Shown here: positions 24,783 to 32,522 of the stretch, piece by piece
How the letters are laid out: each line of letters begins with the position of its first letter
Numbering within the stretch: the stretch's first letter is position 1
Assembly (NCBI RefSeq): GCF_003060965.1
Contig: NZ_QAII01000065.1
Location: forward strand, 1 to 35,286
Direction: 5' to 3'
Length of the DNA stretch: 35,286 bases
From: Caulobacter sp. HMWF025
Lineage (GTDB): Bacteria > Pseudomonadota > Alphaproteobacteria > Caulobacterales > Caulobacteraceae
Made by a program: the position numbers and the translations under genes
The notes under the pieces: model-generated
The model's database searches: none
What the model was told of the DNA's origin: nothing
The model's input: only the letters and a program-made list of their open reading frames with translations

Positions 24783-25079
24783 ATGAGCTACCTGCCATCA
24801 CCACCCGCCTTCAACAGCGATGCCGACGGCGTCACCGTCCATCAGCTGCTGCTGGCCGCCCAGGACGCCCACAGCGCGCTGGACGCCGTGCGCCAGGGCC
24901 TGGCCGACAGCGGTGCCGAGCTGTGCGCCTTCACCCTCAAGCCTGTCGGGCAGATCGTCGAGGCCAGCCTGCGCGTCCGGCATCTGGGCGATCAGGCGGC
25001 CCGACTGCTGGCCCGTGACCTGGCCGCCTGGCCCGGCGTCAGCTCGGCCAGCGTCGAGCATCAGTGGGTCCGGCCATGA
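24783..25079 (+). CDS. Small ACT-like protein 1 (98 aa)
   Basis: The protein has a beta-alpha-beta-beta-alpha-beta rhythm like an ACT domain: VTVHQLLL, helix AQDAHSALDAVRQGLADSG, strands AELCAFTLKPV and IVEASLRVRHL, helix DQAARLLARDLAAWPG, final strand VSSASVEHQW. ACT domains bind amino acids as regulatory modules, for example in acetolactate synthase small subunits. Family assignment is by fold pattern only. Start ATG 24783 follows GGGGGA. Its stop overlaps the ATG of the next gene (ATGA), and the two are similar in size and pattern, so they may form a heterodimer. Confidence 0.7.
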   Translation: MSYLPSPPAFNSDADGVTVHQLLLAAQDAHSALDAVRQGLADSGAELCAFTLKPVGQIVEASLRVRHLGDQAARLLARDLAAWPGVSSASVEHQWVRP

Positions 25080-25330
25080 AACCCGAGGACGACAAACGAC
25101 GGCTCTTCCTCGTCACGGCCGAGGACACACCCGACGCCCTGATGCGGGTCCTCGGCGTGGCCAGCGTCCAGCAGGCCCGCCTGCGGACCCTGACCGCCGC
25201 CCCGGAAGGCCAGTCCCTAGCCATCCGGCTCGAGATCGATGACCAGGGCGATGAGCGGGCCGAGGTCCTGGCCTCGCGTCTGGCGGCCTGTCCGTCGGTG
25301 CGCGGCGTCGGATTCGGCTGGCGGGCGTAA
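25076..25330 (+). CDS. Small ACT-like protein 2 (84 aa)
   Basis: It resembles the small regulatory ACT proteins of the IlvM type: strand RRLFLVTAEDTP, helix DALMRVLGVASVQQ, strands ARLRTLTAAPE and SLAIRLEIDD, helix RAEVLASRLAACPS, and strand VRGVGFGWRA. No acetolactate synthase large subunit gene is nearby, so the regulated enzyme is unknown. It is translationally coupled to the first ACT-like gene by ATGA. The final helix-strand (LAACPSVRGVGF) matches LAAWPGVSSASV of its neighbour, hinting at an old duplication. Confidence 0.7.
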   Translation: MKPEDDKRRLFLVTAEDTPDALMRVLGVASVQQARLRTLTAAPEGQSLAIRLEIDDQGDERAEVLASRLAACPSVRGVGFGWRA

Positions 25331-25397
25331 CCAAAGCGCCCGCCCATCCGTATCTGATGCACAGGCCCGCCTTCCGGGCCGCTTCCGGGATCGCTCG

Positions 25398-26003
25398 ATG
25401 CGCCGCCTTCTTAGACTGATCACTGCCGTTCTGCTGCTGACGGGCCTGCCCGCCCTGGCCGCCACGCCGCCAAAGCCGGCCCCAAAGACCGCGACCGCCG
25501 TCTTCGCGGGCGGCTGCTTCTGGTGCATGGAGCACGACATGCAGGGCGTGCCGGGCGTGCTCAAGGTCGAGAGCGGCTATACCGGCGGCCATGTCGACCG
25601 GCCCACCTATCGCGACGTGACCAGCGAGCGCAGCGGCCACTATGAAGCCGTCCGCGTCACCTATGATCCGGCCAAACTGGACTATGGCTTCCTGCTCTAT
25701 CGCTACTGGAAGCTGGTCGACCCTACCGACGACAGCGGCCAGTTCTGCGACCGGGGCCCGTCCTATCGTCCGGCCGTCTTCGTTGACGGGCCCGCCCAGC
25801 GCGCTCTTGCCGAAAAGTCCCGGGCCGAGGCGGCCAAGCGTCTGAAGACCGGCAAGATGGTCACGCCGGTCCTTGACCTGAAGACCTTCTGGCCAGCCGA
25901 GGAATACCACCGCGACTACGCCAAGCGGAATGCGCTGAACTACCAGGCCTACCGCATGGGCTGCGGTCGCGACCTGCGGCTGAAGCAGGTTTGGGGCGGG
26001 TAA
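25398..26003 (+). CDS. msrA: Periplasmic peptide-methionine (S)-S-oxide reductase
   Basis: MsrA repairs oxidised methionine. A signal peptide (MRRLLRLITAVLLLTGLPALAA) directs this 201-residue form to the periplasm. The active-site motif GCFWC has the catalytic Cys40. Further conserved elements are SGYTGG, HYEAVRVTYDP, and the C-terminal AEEYHRDYAKRN...YRMGCGRD region, where the Cys near residue 192 may resolve the disulfide. The ATG at 25398 gives exactly the signal peptide. MsrB is not fused or adjacent. The gene is 67 nt after the ACT-like pair. Confidence 0.93.
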   Translation: MRRLLRLITAVLLLTGLPALAATPPKPAPKTATAVFAGGCFWCMEHDMQGVPGVLKVESGYTGGHVDRPTYRDVTSERSGHYEAVRVTYDPAKLDYGFLLYRYWKLVDPTDDSGQFCDRGPSYRPAVFVDGPAQRALAEKSRAEAAKRLKTGKMVTPVLDLKTFWPAEEYHRDYAKRNALNYQAYRMGCGRDLRLKQVWGG

Positions 26004-26022
26004 GAGGCGGTGCCGCAATCAC

Positions 26023-26134
26023 TTGCCCCCTCCGCGCCTGCGGCGCTCCTCCCCCTGAGGGGGAAGATGAGGTCCGCGCTTTTCCTCTTCCCCCTCAGGG
26101 GGAAGACGGTCGCGTAGCGACCCGTAGGGGGTCA
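26023..26134. repeat. Palindromic repeat, CCCCCT/AGGGGG family, copy 3
   Basis: TTGCCCCCTCCGCGCCTGCG opens the element, followed by GGCGCTCCTCCCCCTGAGGG and, after a spacer, CTCTTCCCCCTCAGGGGGAA and GCGTAGCGACCCGTAGGGGG. These are the same modules as at 24279-24390 and 17478-17535. Confidence 0.8.
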
Positions 26135-26230
26135 GCGGCTTCTGCCCTACTTCCGAATGCCCCCGCACGACGCGCCTCGACTTCGCCTCATTCCCATATA
26201 GATTTACGATCATAAAATGGGAGATCACCG

Positions 26231-27604
26231 ATGACTCGCCGCGCGCTTCTGACGACCGCCGCTCTGGTTCTGATCGCAGGCCCGGTGCACGCAGCCCAAA
26301 CTGCGCCCGACCTCTCGGTGACCATCTACAATTCCGACCTGGCCCTGGTCGAAGACGCCCGGACCCTGGACCTCAAGGCCGGTCGCCAGAAGCTGGAGTT
26401 CAAGGACGTCTCGGCCGCCATCCGCCCAGAGACCGTCAGCCTGTCGGCCCCCGGCGTCAGCATTGTCGAGCAGAACTTCGACTATGACCTGCTGACCCCC
26501 GACAAGCTGATGGAAAAGGCGGTCGGCCAGCAGGTGAAGATCGTCCGCACCAATCCCGGCGACGGCAAGGAGACCACCGAGGTCGCTACCGTCTTGGCTG
26601 CCAATGAGGGCGTGGTCCTGAAGATCGGTGACCGCATCGAGGTGCTGCGCGACGACGGCGTGCCCACCCGCGTGATCTTCGACAAGGTGCCCGAGACCCT
26701 GCGCGCCCGCCCCACCCTGTCGGTGACCGTCGACGCCGAGAAGGCCGGGCCACGCGGCACCAAGCTCAGCTACCTGACCTCGGGCCTCGGCTGGAAGGCC
26801 GACTATGTGGCCCTGTTTGACGAGAAGAAGCAGGCGTTGGACCTGCAGGGCTGGATCACCCTGACCAACAACTCCGGCACGCCCTTCGAAAACGCCCGCA
26901 CCCAGCTGGTGGCCGGTCAGGTCAACCAGCTGAACAACGGCGGCTATCGCCCGCAGCCGCGCTCCATGGTTTCGGCCGGAACCGAAAGCGGCACCGGCGA
27001 GCGGGTCGCCGACTACTACATCTACCCCCTGCCCCAGCGCACCACGATCGCCGCCAACCAGAACAAGCAGGTCGGCTTCCTGTCGGCCCAGGGCGTGGCG
27101 GCCAAAAAGGTCTATGAGATCCGCGAAGCCTGGTTCGGCAGCGAGGAGAACCCGACCTCCGCCACCGTGGCCATCCAGTTCAGCAATGCAAAGCTGGCGG
27201 GCCTGGGCAGCCAGCTGCCGGCCGGCGTCATGCGGGTCTATATGCGCGACCAGGCCGGTGATCCCAAGTTCATCGGCGAGAACGCCCTGGACCACACTCC
27301 GGCCGGTTCGGAGCTGTCGATCAAGACCGGCGAAGCGTTCGACGTCACCAGCCAGGCCACCCTGGTCAGTCAGGAAAAGGTCTCCAAAACCCGCTCGCGC
27401 TACGAGATGAAATACCTGGTCCGCAATGCTCGGCCGGAGGCCGTGACAGTGGAGCTGCGCCAGGGCGGCCTGTGGCGCGACGGCGAGGTCAGGGCCGAGA
27501 GCCTCAAGAGCCGCCGCATCGACGCCCGCACCCTGGGCTGGAGCGTGCCGGTGCCGGCCAATGGCGAGACGGTGCTGACCTTCACGGTCGAGACAGGCTG
27601 GTGA
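26231..27604 (+). CDS. Exported DUF4139-family protein, copy 1
   Basis: The 457-residue protein has a clean signal peptide (MTRRALLTTAALVLIAGPVHAA) and then a beta-rich body: LSVTIYNSDLALVEDARTLDLKAGRQ, LSYLTSGLGWKADYVALFDE and, near the end, SKTRSRYEMKYLVRNARPEAVTVELRQ. These are DUF4139 features (MuiA/mucoidy-inhibitor-like group, function unknown). It is probably periplasmic. GGGAGATCACCG precedes the ATG. The upstream DNA (26195-26220) is unusually AT-rich for the window and likely holds the promoter. The stop overlaps the GTG of a paralogue (GTGA). Confidence 0.88.
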   Translation: MTRRALLTTAALVLIAGPVHAAQTAPDLSVTIYNSDLALVEDARTLDLKAGRQKLEFKDVSAAIRPETVSLSAPGVSIVEQNFDYDLLTPDKLMEKAVGQQVKIVRTNPGDGKETTEVATVLAANEGVVLKIGDRIEVLRDDGVPTRVIFDKVPETLRARPTLSVTVDAEKAGPRGTKLSYLTSGLGWKADYVALFDEKKQALDLQGWITLTNNSGTPFENARTQLVAGQVNQLNNGGYRPQPRSMVSAGTESGTGERVADYYIYPLPQRTTIAANQNKQVGFLSAQGVAAKKVYEIREAWFGSEENPTSATVAIQFSNAKLAGLGSQLPAGVMRVYMRDQAGDPKFIGENALDHTPAGSELSIKTGEAFDVTSQATLVSQEKVSKTRSRYEMKYLVRNARPEAVTVELRQGGLWRDGEVRAESLKSRRIDARTLGWSVPVPANGETVLTFTVETGW

Positions 27605-29268
27605 GCAGAATATTCCGCTCATCCCCGCGAAAGCGGGGACCCAAGCTGAGGTCGAACGGCCTGCGTCATTGGGGAGCCGCCCTCGCATGGATCCCCGCTT
27701 TCGCGGGGATGAGCGGCTTTGGGGTATCCACCCAGGCCGACACCATTGCCTCATCGGCTCCGGAAAAGCTGTCCATCACCCTCTATCGGGATGGCGACGG
27801 ACCCTTCCAGGCTCTGGACGAATGGCAGCGCGAGGAGGCCCGCGAGAAGGGCCTGATCCTGGTCACCGAGACCCGGACCATGGATCTGCCGGCCGGGCGA
27901 CACACCCTGCGCTTTGACGGCGTTGCCGAGGGTCTGATCCCGCAGAGCGCGGCGGTCGAGGGCCTGCCCGGCCCGGCCGTGGAGCGTAACTATGACTACG
28001 CTCTGCTCAGCCCCGGCACCCTGATCGAACGCTCGCTGGGCCAGCCAATCAAGGTGGTCCGCACGGACCGTCGCACAGGGCACCAGAAGACCGCCGACGC
28101 CGTTCTGATCCAGGGCCCGAGCGGTCTGATGGTCCGCACCGCCGAGGGCGTCGAGGCCCTGGGCTGCTCCGGCGGCCCCGAACGGCTGGTTCTGGCCCGC
28201 GCGCCGGACGGCCTGACCGACAAGCCCAGCCTCTCGACCATCGTCGATGTGCCCGAGCCGATGCGGGCTAAACTGACGGTGTCGTACCTGGCGCTCGGCG
28301 TGAACTGGCAGGCTGACTATGTGGCGCGCATCCATCCGGACGGAAAGCGGCTGGACCTGTCGGGCTGGCTGACCCTGGTCAACAGCGGCGGCAGCCAGTT
28401 CGCCAACGCCCCCGCCCAGGCCGTGGCCGGCAAGCTGGCGCGGGAAGAGGTCGAGGTCAGCCGGGGCGAGGCCAAGGCGATCAGCCGCGCCTGTTGGCCG
28501 ATGGACACGACGCATGTGGGCAAGCGCCTCATGACTCCGCCGATGATAGTGCCCCCGCCATCACCACCCGACATGATGGTGATGGCCCCCGCCCCCATGG
28601 CCCGAGCCGAGGCTGAGGAAATCGTCATCACCGGCGCCCGCGCCAAGCTGGCCGAGCAGTCCGATCTGGGCGACTACAAGCTCTACACCCTGCCCGAGCC
28701 GGTCACGCTCAATCCCCGCCAGACCAAGCAGGTGGCCTTCCTCGACCAGAAGAACGTCGCCTTCCAGCGGCTCTATGTCGTCGGGGTCAATGTCTGGACG
28801 CCCTACCAGGACGACGCCGCCCCGCAGGCACCCGAGGTCGTCCTCCGCCTGGAAAACAAGGCCGCCAACGGCCTGGGCAAGCCCCTGCCCTCAGGAGCCC
28901 TTTCCGCCATGGAGACCGCCGACGGCCGCCCGACCTTTGCCGGCGAACAGGCCGTGCGAGACGTTCCGGTGGGCGAACCGCTGGATCTGGTCATCGGTCG
29001 CGCGATGGACGTGCGGGCCCGCCCTAGGCTCGTTGAACTGAAAGCGTTCAAGAACAACCAGGTTCGCAGCACCTACGAAGTCGACCTGTCGAACGCCAAG
29101 ACCGTTCCGGCAACCTTCGAGATCCGCCAGGACCCGAGCCCGGCCTTCTTCAAGGTTTTGTCTGAGCCCTCCCGACATGACATCCGGCAGGGCCAGGTCG
29201 CGTGGAGAGTCACCCTGGCTCCTGGAGAGACCCGGACATTCCGCTACCGGATCCAGTACGTTGACTGA
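27601..29268 (+). CDS. Exported DUF4139-family protein, copy 2, with repeat-encoded N-terminus
   Basis: Paralogue of the preceding gene (LSITLYRDGDGPFQALDEW; LSYLALGVNWQADYVARIHP), 555 aa from GTG 27601. The GTG overlaps the previous stop (GTGA), favouring it over the far upstream in-frame codons. Residues 5-39 are encoded by a palindromic repeat (27615-27716) and read as a basic n-region (SSPRKRGPKLRSNGLRHW) plus a hydrophobic stretch (GAALAWIPAFAGMSGFGV) ending STQA before the mature domain. A Pro/Met-rich loop (about residues 310-335) leads to EEIVITGARAK at 339-349, which resembles the TonB-box region of TonB-dependent receptors. Function unknown. Confidence 0.82.
   Translation: MSRIFRSSPRKRGPKLRSNGLRHWGAALAWIPAFAGMSGFGVSTQADTIASSAPEKLSITLYRDGDGPFQALDEWQREEAREKGLILVTETRTMDLPAGRHTLRFDGVAEGLIPQSAAVEGLPGPAVERNYDYALLSPGTLIERSLGQPIKVVRTDRRTGHQKTADAVLIQGPSGLMVRTAEGVEALGCSGGPERLVLARAPDGLTDKPSLSTIVDVPEPMRAKLTVSYLALGVNWQADYVARIHPDGKRLDLSGWLTLVNSGGSQFANAPAQAVAGKLAREEVEVSRGEAKAISRACWPMDTTHVGKRLMTPPMIVPPPSPPDMMVMAPAPMARAEAEEIVITGARAKLAEQSDLGDYKLYTLPEPVTLNPRQTKQVAFLDQKNVAFQRLYVVGVNVWTPYQDDAAPQAPEVVLRLENKAANGLGKPLPSGALSAMETADGRPTFAGEQAVRDVPVGEPLDLVIGRAMDVRARPRLVELKAFKNNQVRSTYEVDLSNAKTVPATFEIRQDPSPAFFKVLSEPSRHDIRQGQVAWRVTLAPGETRTFRYRIQYVD
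27615..27716. repeat. Palindromic repeat inside a coding sequence (102 bp)
   Basis: Arms 27615-27639 and 27692-27716 are perfect 25-bp reverse complements, starting CCGCTCATCCCCGCGAAAGC. Each arm contains its own hairpin (CCCCGC, GAAA, GCGGGG). The architecture matches the intergenic elements elsewhere in this window. The element is exactly 34 codons long and has no stop in the reading frame of the DUF4139 gene. Confidence 0.9.
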
Positions 29269-29381
29269 GGGCACGAGCGACTTTCGAGGCTGTGACCCCT
29301 AGACTAGCTCTCGGCTGTTTGGGCGTCCTGACCTAGAGATCGTCATCTCCAGTCGCTAGAACGGCCGGACGTCGGGAGACC

Positions 29382-29912
29382 ATGATGAAGAAGCCTGCCC
29401 TGGAAACTGCACTGGAACGCGGCCTGTTCGCCTCGCGCTGGCTGATGGCCCCGTTCTATGTCGGTCTGGTCATCGCCCTGGCCGCCTTGCTGGTGGTCTT
29501 CTTCCAGGAGCTGTTTCGCGAGCTGCCGCACATTCTGGCGATGACGCCAGAGGATGCGATCCTGATGGCCCTGACCCTGATCGACCTGTCGCTGGCGGCC
29601 AACCTGCTGGTGATCGTGATCCTGTCGGGCTACGAAAACTTCGTCTCGAAGATCGACACCGCCAGCCACGAGGACCGCCCCGACTGGATGGGAACGGTGG
29701 ACTTCTCCGGCCTCAAGATGAAGCTGATCGCCTCGATCGTAGCGATCTCGGCCATCGCCCTGCTCAAGGCCTTCCTGAAGCTGACGGAACCCGGCATCGC
29801 ACTCGACCAGCCGCGCCTGTTCTGGCTGGTCGTCGTCCACCTGTCCTTCGTGGTCTCCGGCGTGCTGCTGGCCCTCATGGACTGGCTGAACAGCAAGGTC
29901 AAAGCTGGCTGA
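29382..29912 (+). CDS. UPF0114/YqhA-family membrane protein
   Basis: A 176-residue inner-membrane protein matching E. coli YqhA in order and wording: FASRWLMAPFYVGLVIALAALLV, FFQELFRELPHIL, DLSLAANLLVIVILSGYENFVS, the acidic/trp motif DRPDWMGTVDFSGLKMKL, IVAISAIALLKAF and a last helix WLVVVHLSFVVSGVLLALMD. Three to four transmembrane helices. The family's function is unknown. Start ATG 29382 follows GGGAGACC; the next codon is also ATG. Monocistronic, convergent with eipA. Confidence 0.92.
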   Translation: MMKKPALETALERGLFASRWLMAPFYVGLVIALAALLVVFFQELFRELPHILAMTPEDAILMALTLIDLSLAANLLVIVILSGYENFVSKIDTASHEDRPDWMGTVDFSGLKMKLIASIVAISAIALLKAFLKLTEPGIALDQPRLFWLVVVHLSFVVSGVLLALMDWLNSKVKAG

Positions 29913-29929
29913 AGTCGGCCGGCTTCTGC

Positions 29930-30538
29930 CTAGAACGGCAGGACCTTGCGCTTGCGGCTGTAGCCCAGATAGCCGACATTGGCCCCCAGCCGCAGACCGA
30001 CGCCGGCGCGGATCGGGGCCAGGGTGATGTCGTCGGCGCGCTGGTAGTTCACGCCCAGCCCCCCGACCAGATAGGCCGTGCCTTCGACCCCCGGGAAACG
30101 GCGATAGATGGCGTCGCCGTACTGCAGGTTATAGCACAGGGTGAAGACCCGGCTGGCATTGCCGCCCCAGTCCCAGCCCACCGAGGGGCCCTGCCAGAAC
30201 ACTTCCTGGGTGGGCCGGCCCTTCATGTAAAGCAGGCCCCGCCCGTAGCGCAGGCCGACGCCGACCGCGCCCGAGCCTTCCTCACCGGCGATATAGCCCG
30301 TGGGCTGGCCCTTTTCACGGAAGATCCGTTCGATGGCTCCCCCGGCGGCTTCGGCCGTGACGCCGAGGAAATCTGACGTGGCCCGGATCATTTCGTCCGC
30401 CGAATAGGTCGAGGCCGCGCCTGTCGGATAGCTCGCGCCACTTCCGGGTGCCGAGGCCGGCTCCTGTCCGAAGGCGCTGGACGCCGCCGAAGTGCCTGCA
30501 GCAGCCATGCCGGAAATGATCAGCTTGCGACGGTCCAT
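29930..30538 (-). CDS. eipA: EipA-like envelope integrity protein (DUF1134)
   Basis: DUF1134 proteins are small periplasmic proteins of alphaproteobacteria; in Brucella abortus EipA is needed for envelope stress resistance and is under direct CtrA control. This 202-residue copy has a signal peptide (MDRRKLIISGMAAAGTSAASSAFG) and the conserved body: TADFLG-like helix (RATSDFLGVTAEAAGGAIERIFREKG), GEEGSGAVGVGLRYGRG, the GWDWGGNASRVFTLCYNL core and the C-terminal GLRLGANVGYLGYSRKR. GAGAGG lies 7 nt before the ATG. A perfect CtrA box sits 70 nt upstream, between this gene and lepA. Confidence 0.88.
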   Translation of the reverse strand: MDRRKLIISGMAAAGTSAASSAFGQEPASAPGSGASYPTGAASTYSADEMIRATSDFLGVTAEAAGGAIERIFREKGQPTGYIAGEEGSGAVGVGLRYGRGLLYMKGRPTQEVFWQGPSVGWDWGGNASRVFTLCYNLQYGDAIYRRFPGVEGTAYLVGGLGVNYQRADDITLAPIRAGVGLRLGANVGYLGYSRKRKVLPF

Positions 30539-30607
30539 GGTTGGCCTCTCATTGGATTCGTTGCGCTACTGTTGCAGCCCATTGGGACCGGTTTGCGGCG
30601 GCCGCCT

Positions 30608-30622
30608 TTAAGGCTTGGTTAA
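30608..30622. promoter_or_regulatory. Perfect CtrA box between eipA and lepA
   Basis: TTAA-GGCTTGG-TTAA matches TTAA-N7-TTAA exactly. It is 70 nt from the eipA ATG and 64 nt from the lepA ATG. By analogy with Brucella, eipA is the likely target. Confidence 0.72.
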
Positions 30623-30685
30623 GCATGAGGAAACACCGCCTCAAGCCCCCTCGCGAAACGGCGCAAATGTGCTAGACGCGGGCGC

Positions 30686-32494
30686 ATGACCTCTACCCCG
30701 CTCGACAAGATCAGAAACTTTTCCATCGTGGCCCATATCGACCACGGCAAGTCCACGCTGTCGGATCGCCTGATCCAGGAGACCGGCGGCCTCACCGCGC
30801 GCGAGATGACCGCGCAGGTGCTGGACAATATGGAGATCGAGAAGGAACGCGGGATCACCATCAAGGCCCAGACCGTGCGTCTGGAGTACAAGGCCGATGA
30901 CGGCGAGACCTATATCCTCAACCTGATGGACACCCCCGGCCACGTCGACTTCGCCTATGAGGTCAGCCGCAGCCTGGCCGCCTGCGAGGGCTCGATCCTG
31001 GTCGTCGACGCCTCGCAAGGCGTGGAAGCCCAGACCCTGGCCAATGTCTATTCGGCCATCGACAACAATCACGAGATCGTCCCGGTCCTCAACAAGATCG
31101 ACCTGCCCGCCGCCGAGCCCGAGCGCGTCCGGGCCCAGATCGAGGACCTGATCGGCCTCGACGCCAGCGACGCCGTGCTGGCCAGCGCCAAGTCGGGCCT
31201 CGGCATCCATGACGTGCTGGAAGCCATCGTCACCCGCCTGCCCGCCCCCAAGGGCGACGAGAGCGCCCCGCTGAAGGCCCTGCTGGTCGACGCCTGGTAC
31301 GACGCCTATCTGGGCGTCGTGGTGCTGGTCCGGGTCTTCGACGGCCGCCTGAAGGCCGGAATGAAGATCAAGATGATGCAGCACGGCTCGGTCCACCTGA
31401 TCGACCGCGTCGGGGTCTTCAAGCCGAAGAACACCCCTGTCGAGAGCCTCGGCCCCGGCGAGGTCGGCTTCTTCACCGCCCAGATCAAGGAAGTGGCCGA
31501 CGCCGCCGTCGGCGACACCCTGACCGAGGAAAAGCGCCCCACCGAAAAAGCCCTGCCGGGCTTCAAGGACGTCCAGCCCGTGGTGTTCTGCGGCCTGTTC
31601 CCGGTCGACGCCGCCGACTTTGAAGACCTGCGCGCCGCCGTCGGCCGCCTGCGCCTCAATGACGGCAGCTTCACCTACGAGATGGAAAGCAGCGCCGCCC
31701 TGGGCTTTGGCTTCCGCTGCGGGTTCCTGGGCCTGCTGCACCTGGAAATCATCCAGGAGCGCCTGTCGCGCGAGTTCGACCTCGACCTGATCGCGACCGC
31801 CCCCTCGGTGGTCTACAAGATCCACATGCGCGACGGCACCGAGATCGAGCTGCACAACCCCGCCGACCTGCCCGACCCGATGCACATCGAGAGCATCAGC
31901 GAACCGTGGATCAAGGCCACCATCTTCACCCCCGACGAATATCTCGGCGGCGTGATCAAGCTGTGCCAGGACCGTCGCGGCATGCAGCGCGAGCTGTCCT
32001 ATGTCGGCAGCCGCGCCATGGTCGTCTACGACCTGCCGCTGAACGAGGTGGTCTTCGACTTCTATGACCGCCTGAAGTCGATCTCCAAGGGCTATGCCAG
32101 CTTCGACTACCAGGTCGAGGACTACCGCAAGGGCGACCTCGTCAAGATGTCGATCCTGGTCAATGCCGAGCCCGTCGACGCCCTCTCCATGCTGGTCCAC
32201 CGCGACCGCGCCGAGAGCCGCGGCCGCGGCATGTGCGAGAAGATGAAGGACCTCATCCCGCAGCACATGTTCGTCATCCCGATCCAGGCCGCCATCGGCG
32301 GCAAGATCATCGCCCGCGAAACCGTCCGCGCCCTGCGCAAGGACGTCACCGCCAAGTGCTACGGCGGCGACGCCTCGCGGAAGCGCAAGCTGCTGGACAA
32401 GCAGAAGGCCGGCAAGAAGCGCATGCGCCAGTTCGGCAAGGTCGAGATCCCGCAGGAAGCGTTCATTGCGGCGCTGAAGATGGACGAGGATTGA
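30686..32494 (+). CDS. lepA: Elongation factor 4 (LepA), ribosome back-translocase GTPase
   Basis: LepA is a translational GTPase related to EF-G. The 602-residue protein is complete: GTPase domain with P-loop [14 protein letters not shown], switch [10 protein letters not shown] and [10 protein letters not shown]; domain II (about 190-290); two EF-G-like alpha/beta domains; and the LepA-specific C-terminal domain ending with the basic stretch [21 protein letters not shown]. The ATG at 30686 gives the normal N-terminus ([21 protein letters not shown]). Only 28 nt separate its stop from the end of the convergent restriction gene, and no terminator hairpin is visible there. Confidence 0.98.
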   Translation: MTSTPLDKIRNFSIVAHIDHGKSTLSDRLIQETGGLTAREMTAQVLDNMEIEKERGITIKAQTVRLEYKADDGETYILNLMDTPGHVDFAYEVSRSLAACEGSILVVDASQGVEAQTLANVYSAIDNNHEIVPVLNKIDLPAAEPERVRAQIEDLIGLDASDAVLASAKSGLGIHDVLEAIVTRLPAPKGDESAPLKALLVDAWYDAYLGVVVLVRVFDGRLKAGMKIKMMQHGSVHLIDRVGVFKPKNTPVESLGPGEVGFFTAQIKEVADAAVGDTLTEEKRPTEKALPGFKDVQPVVFCGLFPVDAADFEDLRAAVGRLRLNDGSFTYEMESSAALGFGFRCGFLGLLHLEIIQERLSREFDLDLIATAPSVVYKIHMRDGTEIELHNPADLPDPMHIESISEPWIKATIFTPDEYLGGVIKLCQDRRGMQRELSYVGSRAMVVYDLPLNEVVFDFYDRLKSISKGYASFDYQVEDYRKGDLVKMSILVNAEPVDALSMLVHRDRAESRGRGMCEKMKDLIPQHMFVIPIQAAIGGKIIARETVRALRKDVTAKCYGGDASRKRKLLDKQKAGKKRMRQFGKVEIPQEAFIAALKMDED

Positions 32495-32522
32495 TCGGGG
32501 GCTGAGCTAGGGCCCTCTGAAA

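Noticed and set aside
27472-27600. Upstream start for the second DUF4139 gene
   Set aside because: It would overlap the first gene by over 130 nt and encode a basic non-signal N-terminus; the GTGA overlap at 27601 is far more typical.
26225-27754. Antisense frame opposite the first DUF4139 gene
   Set aside because: Begins inside the palindromic repeat and has no domain character.
30641-32266. 541-codon antisense frame opposite lepA
   Set aside because: lepA is unambiguous; the antisense product is low-complexity.
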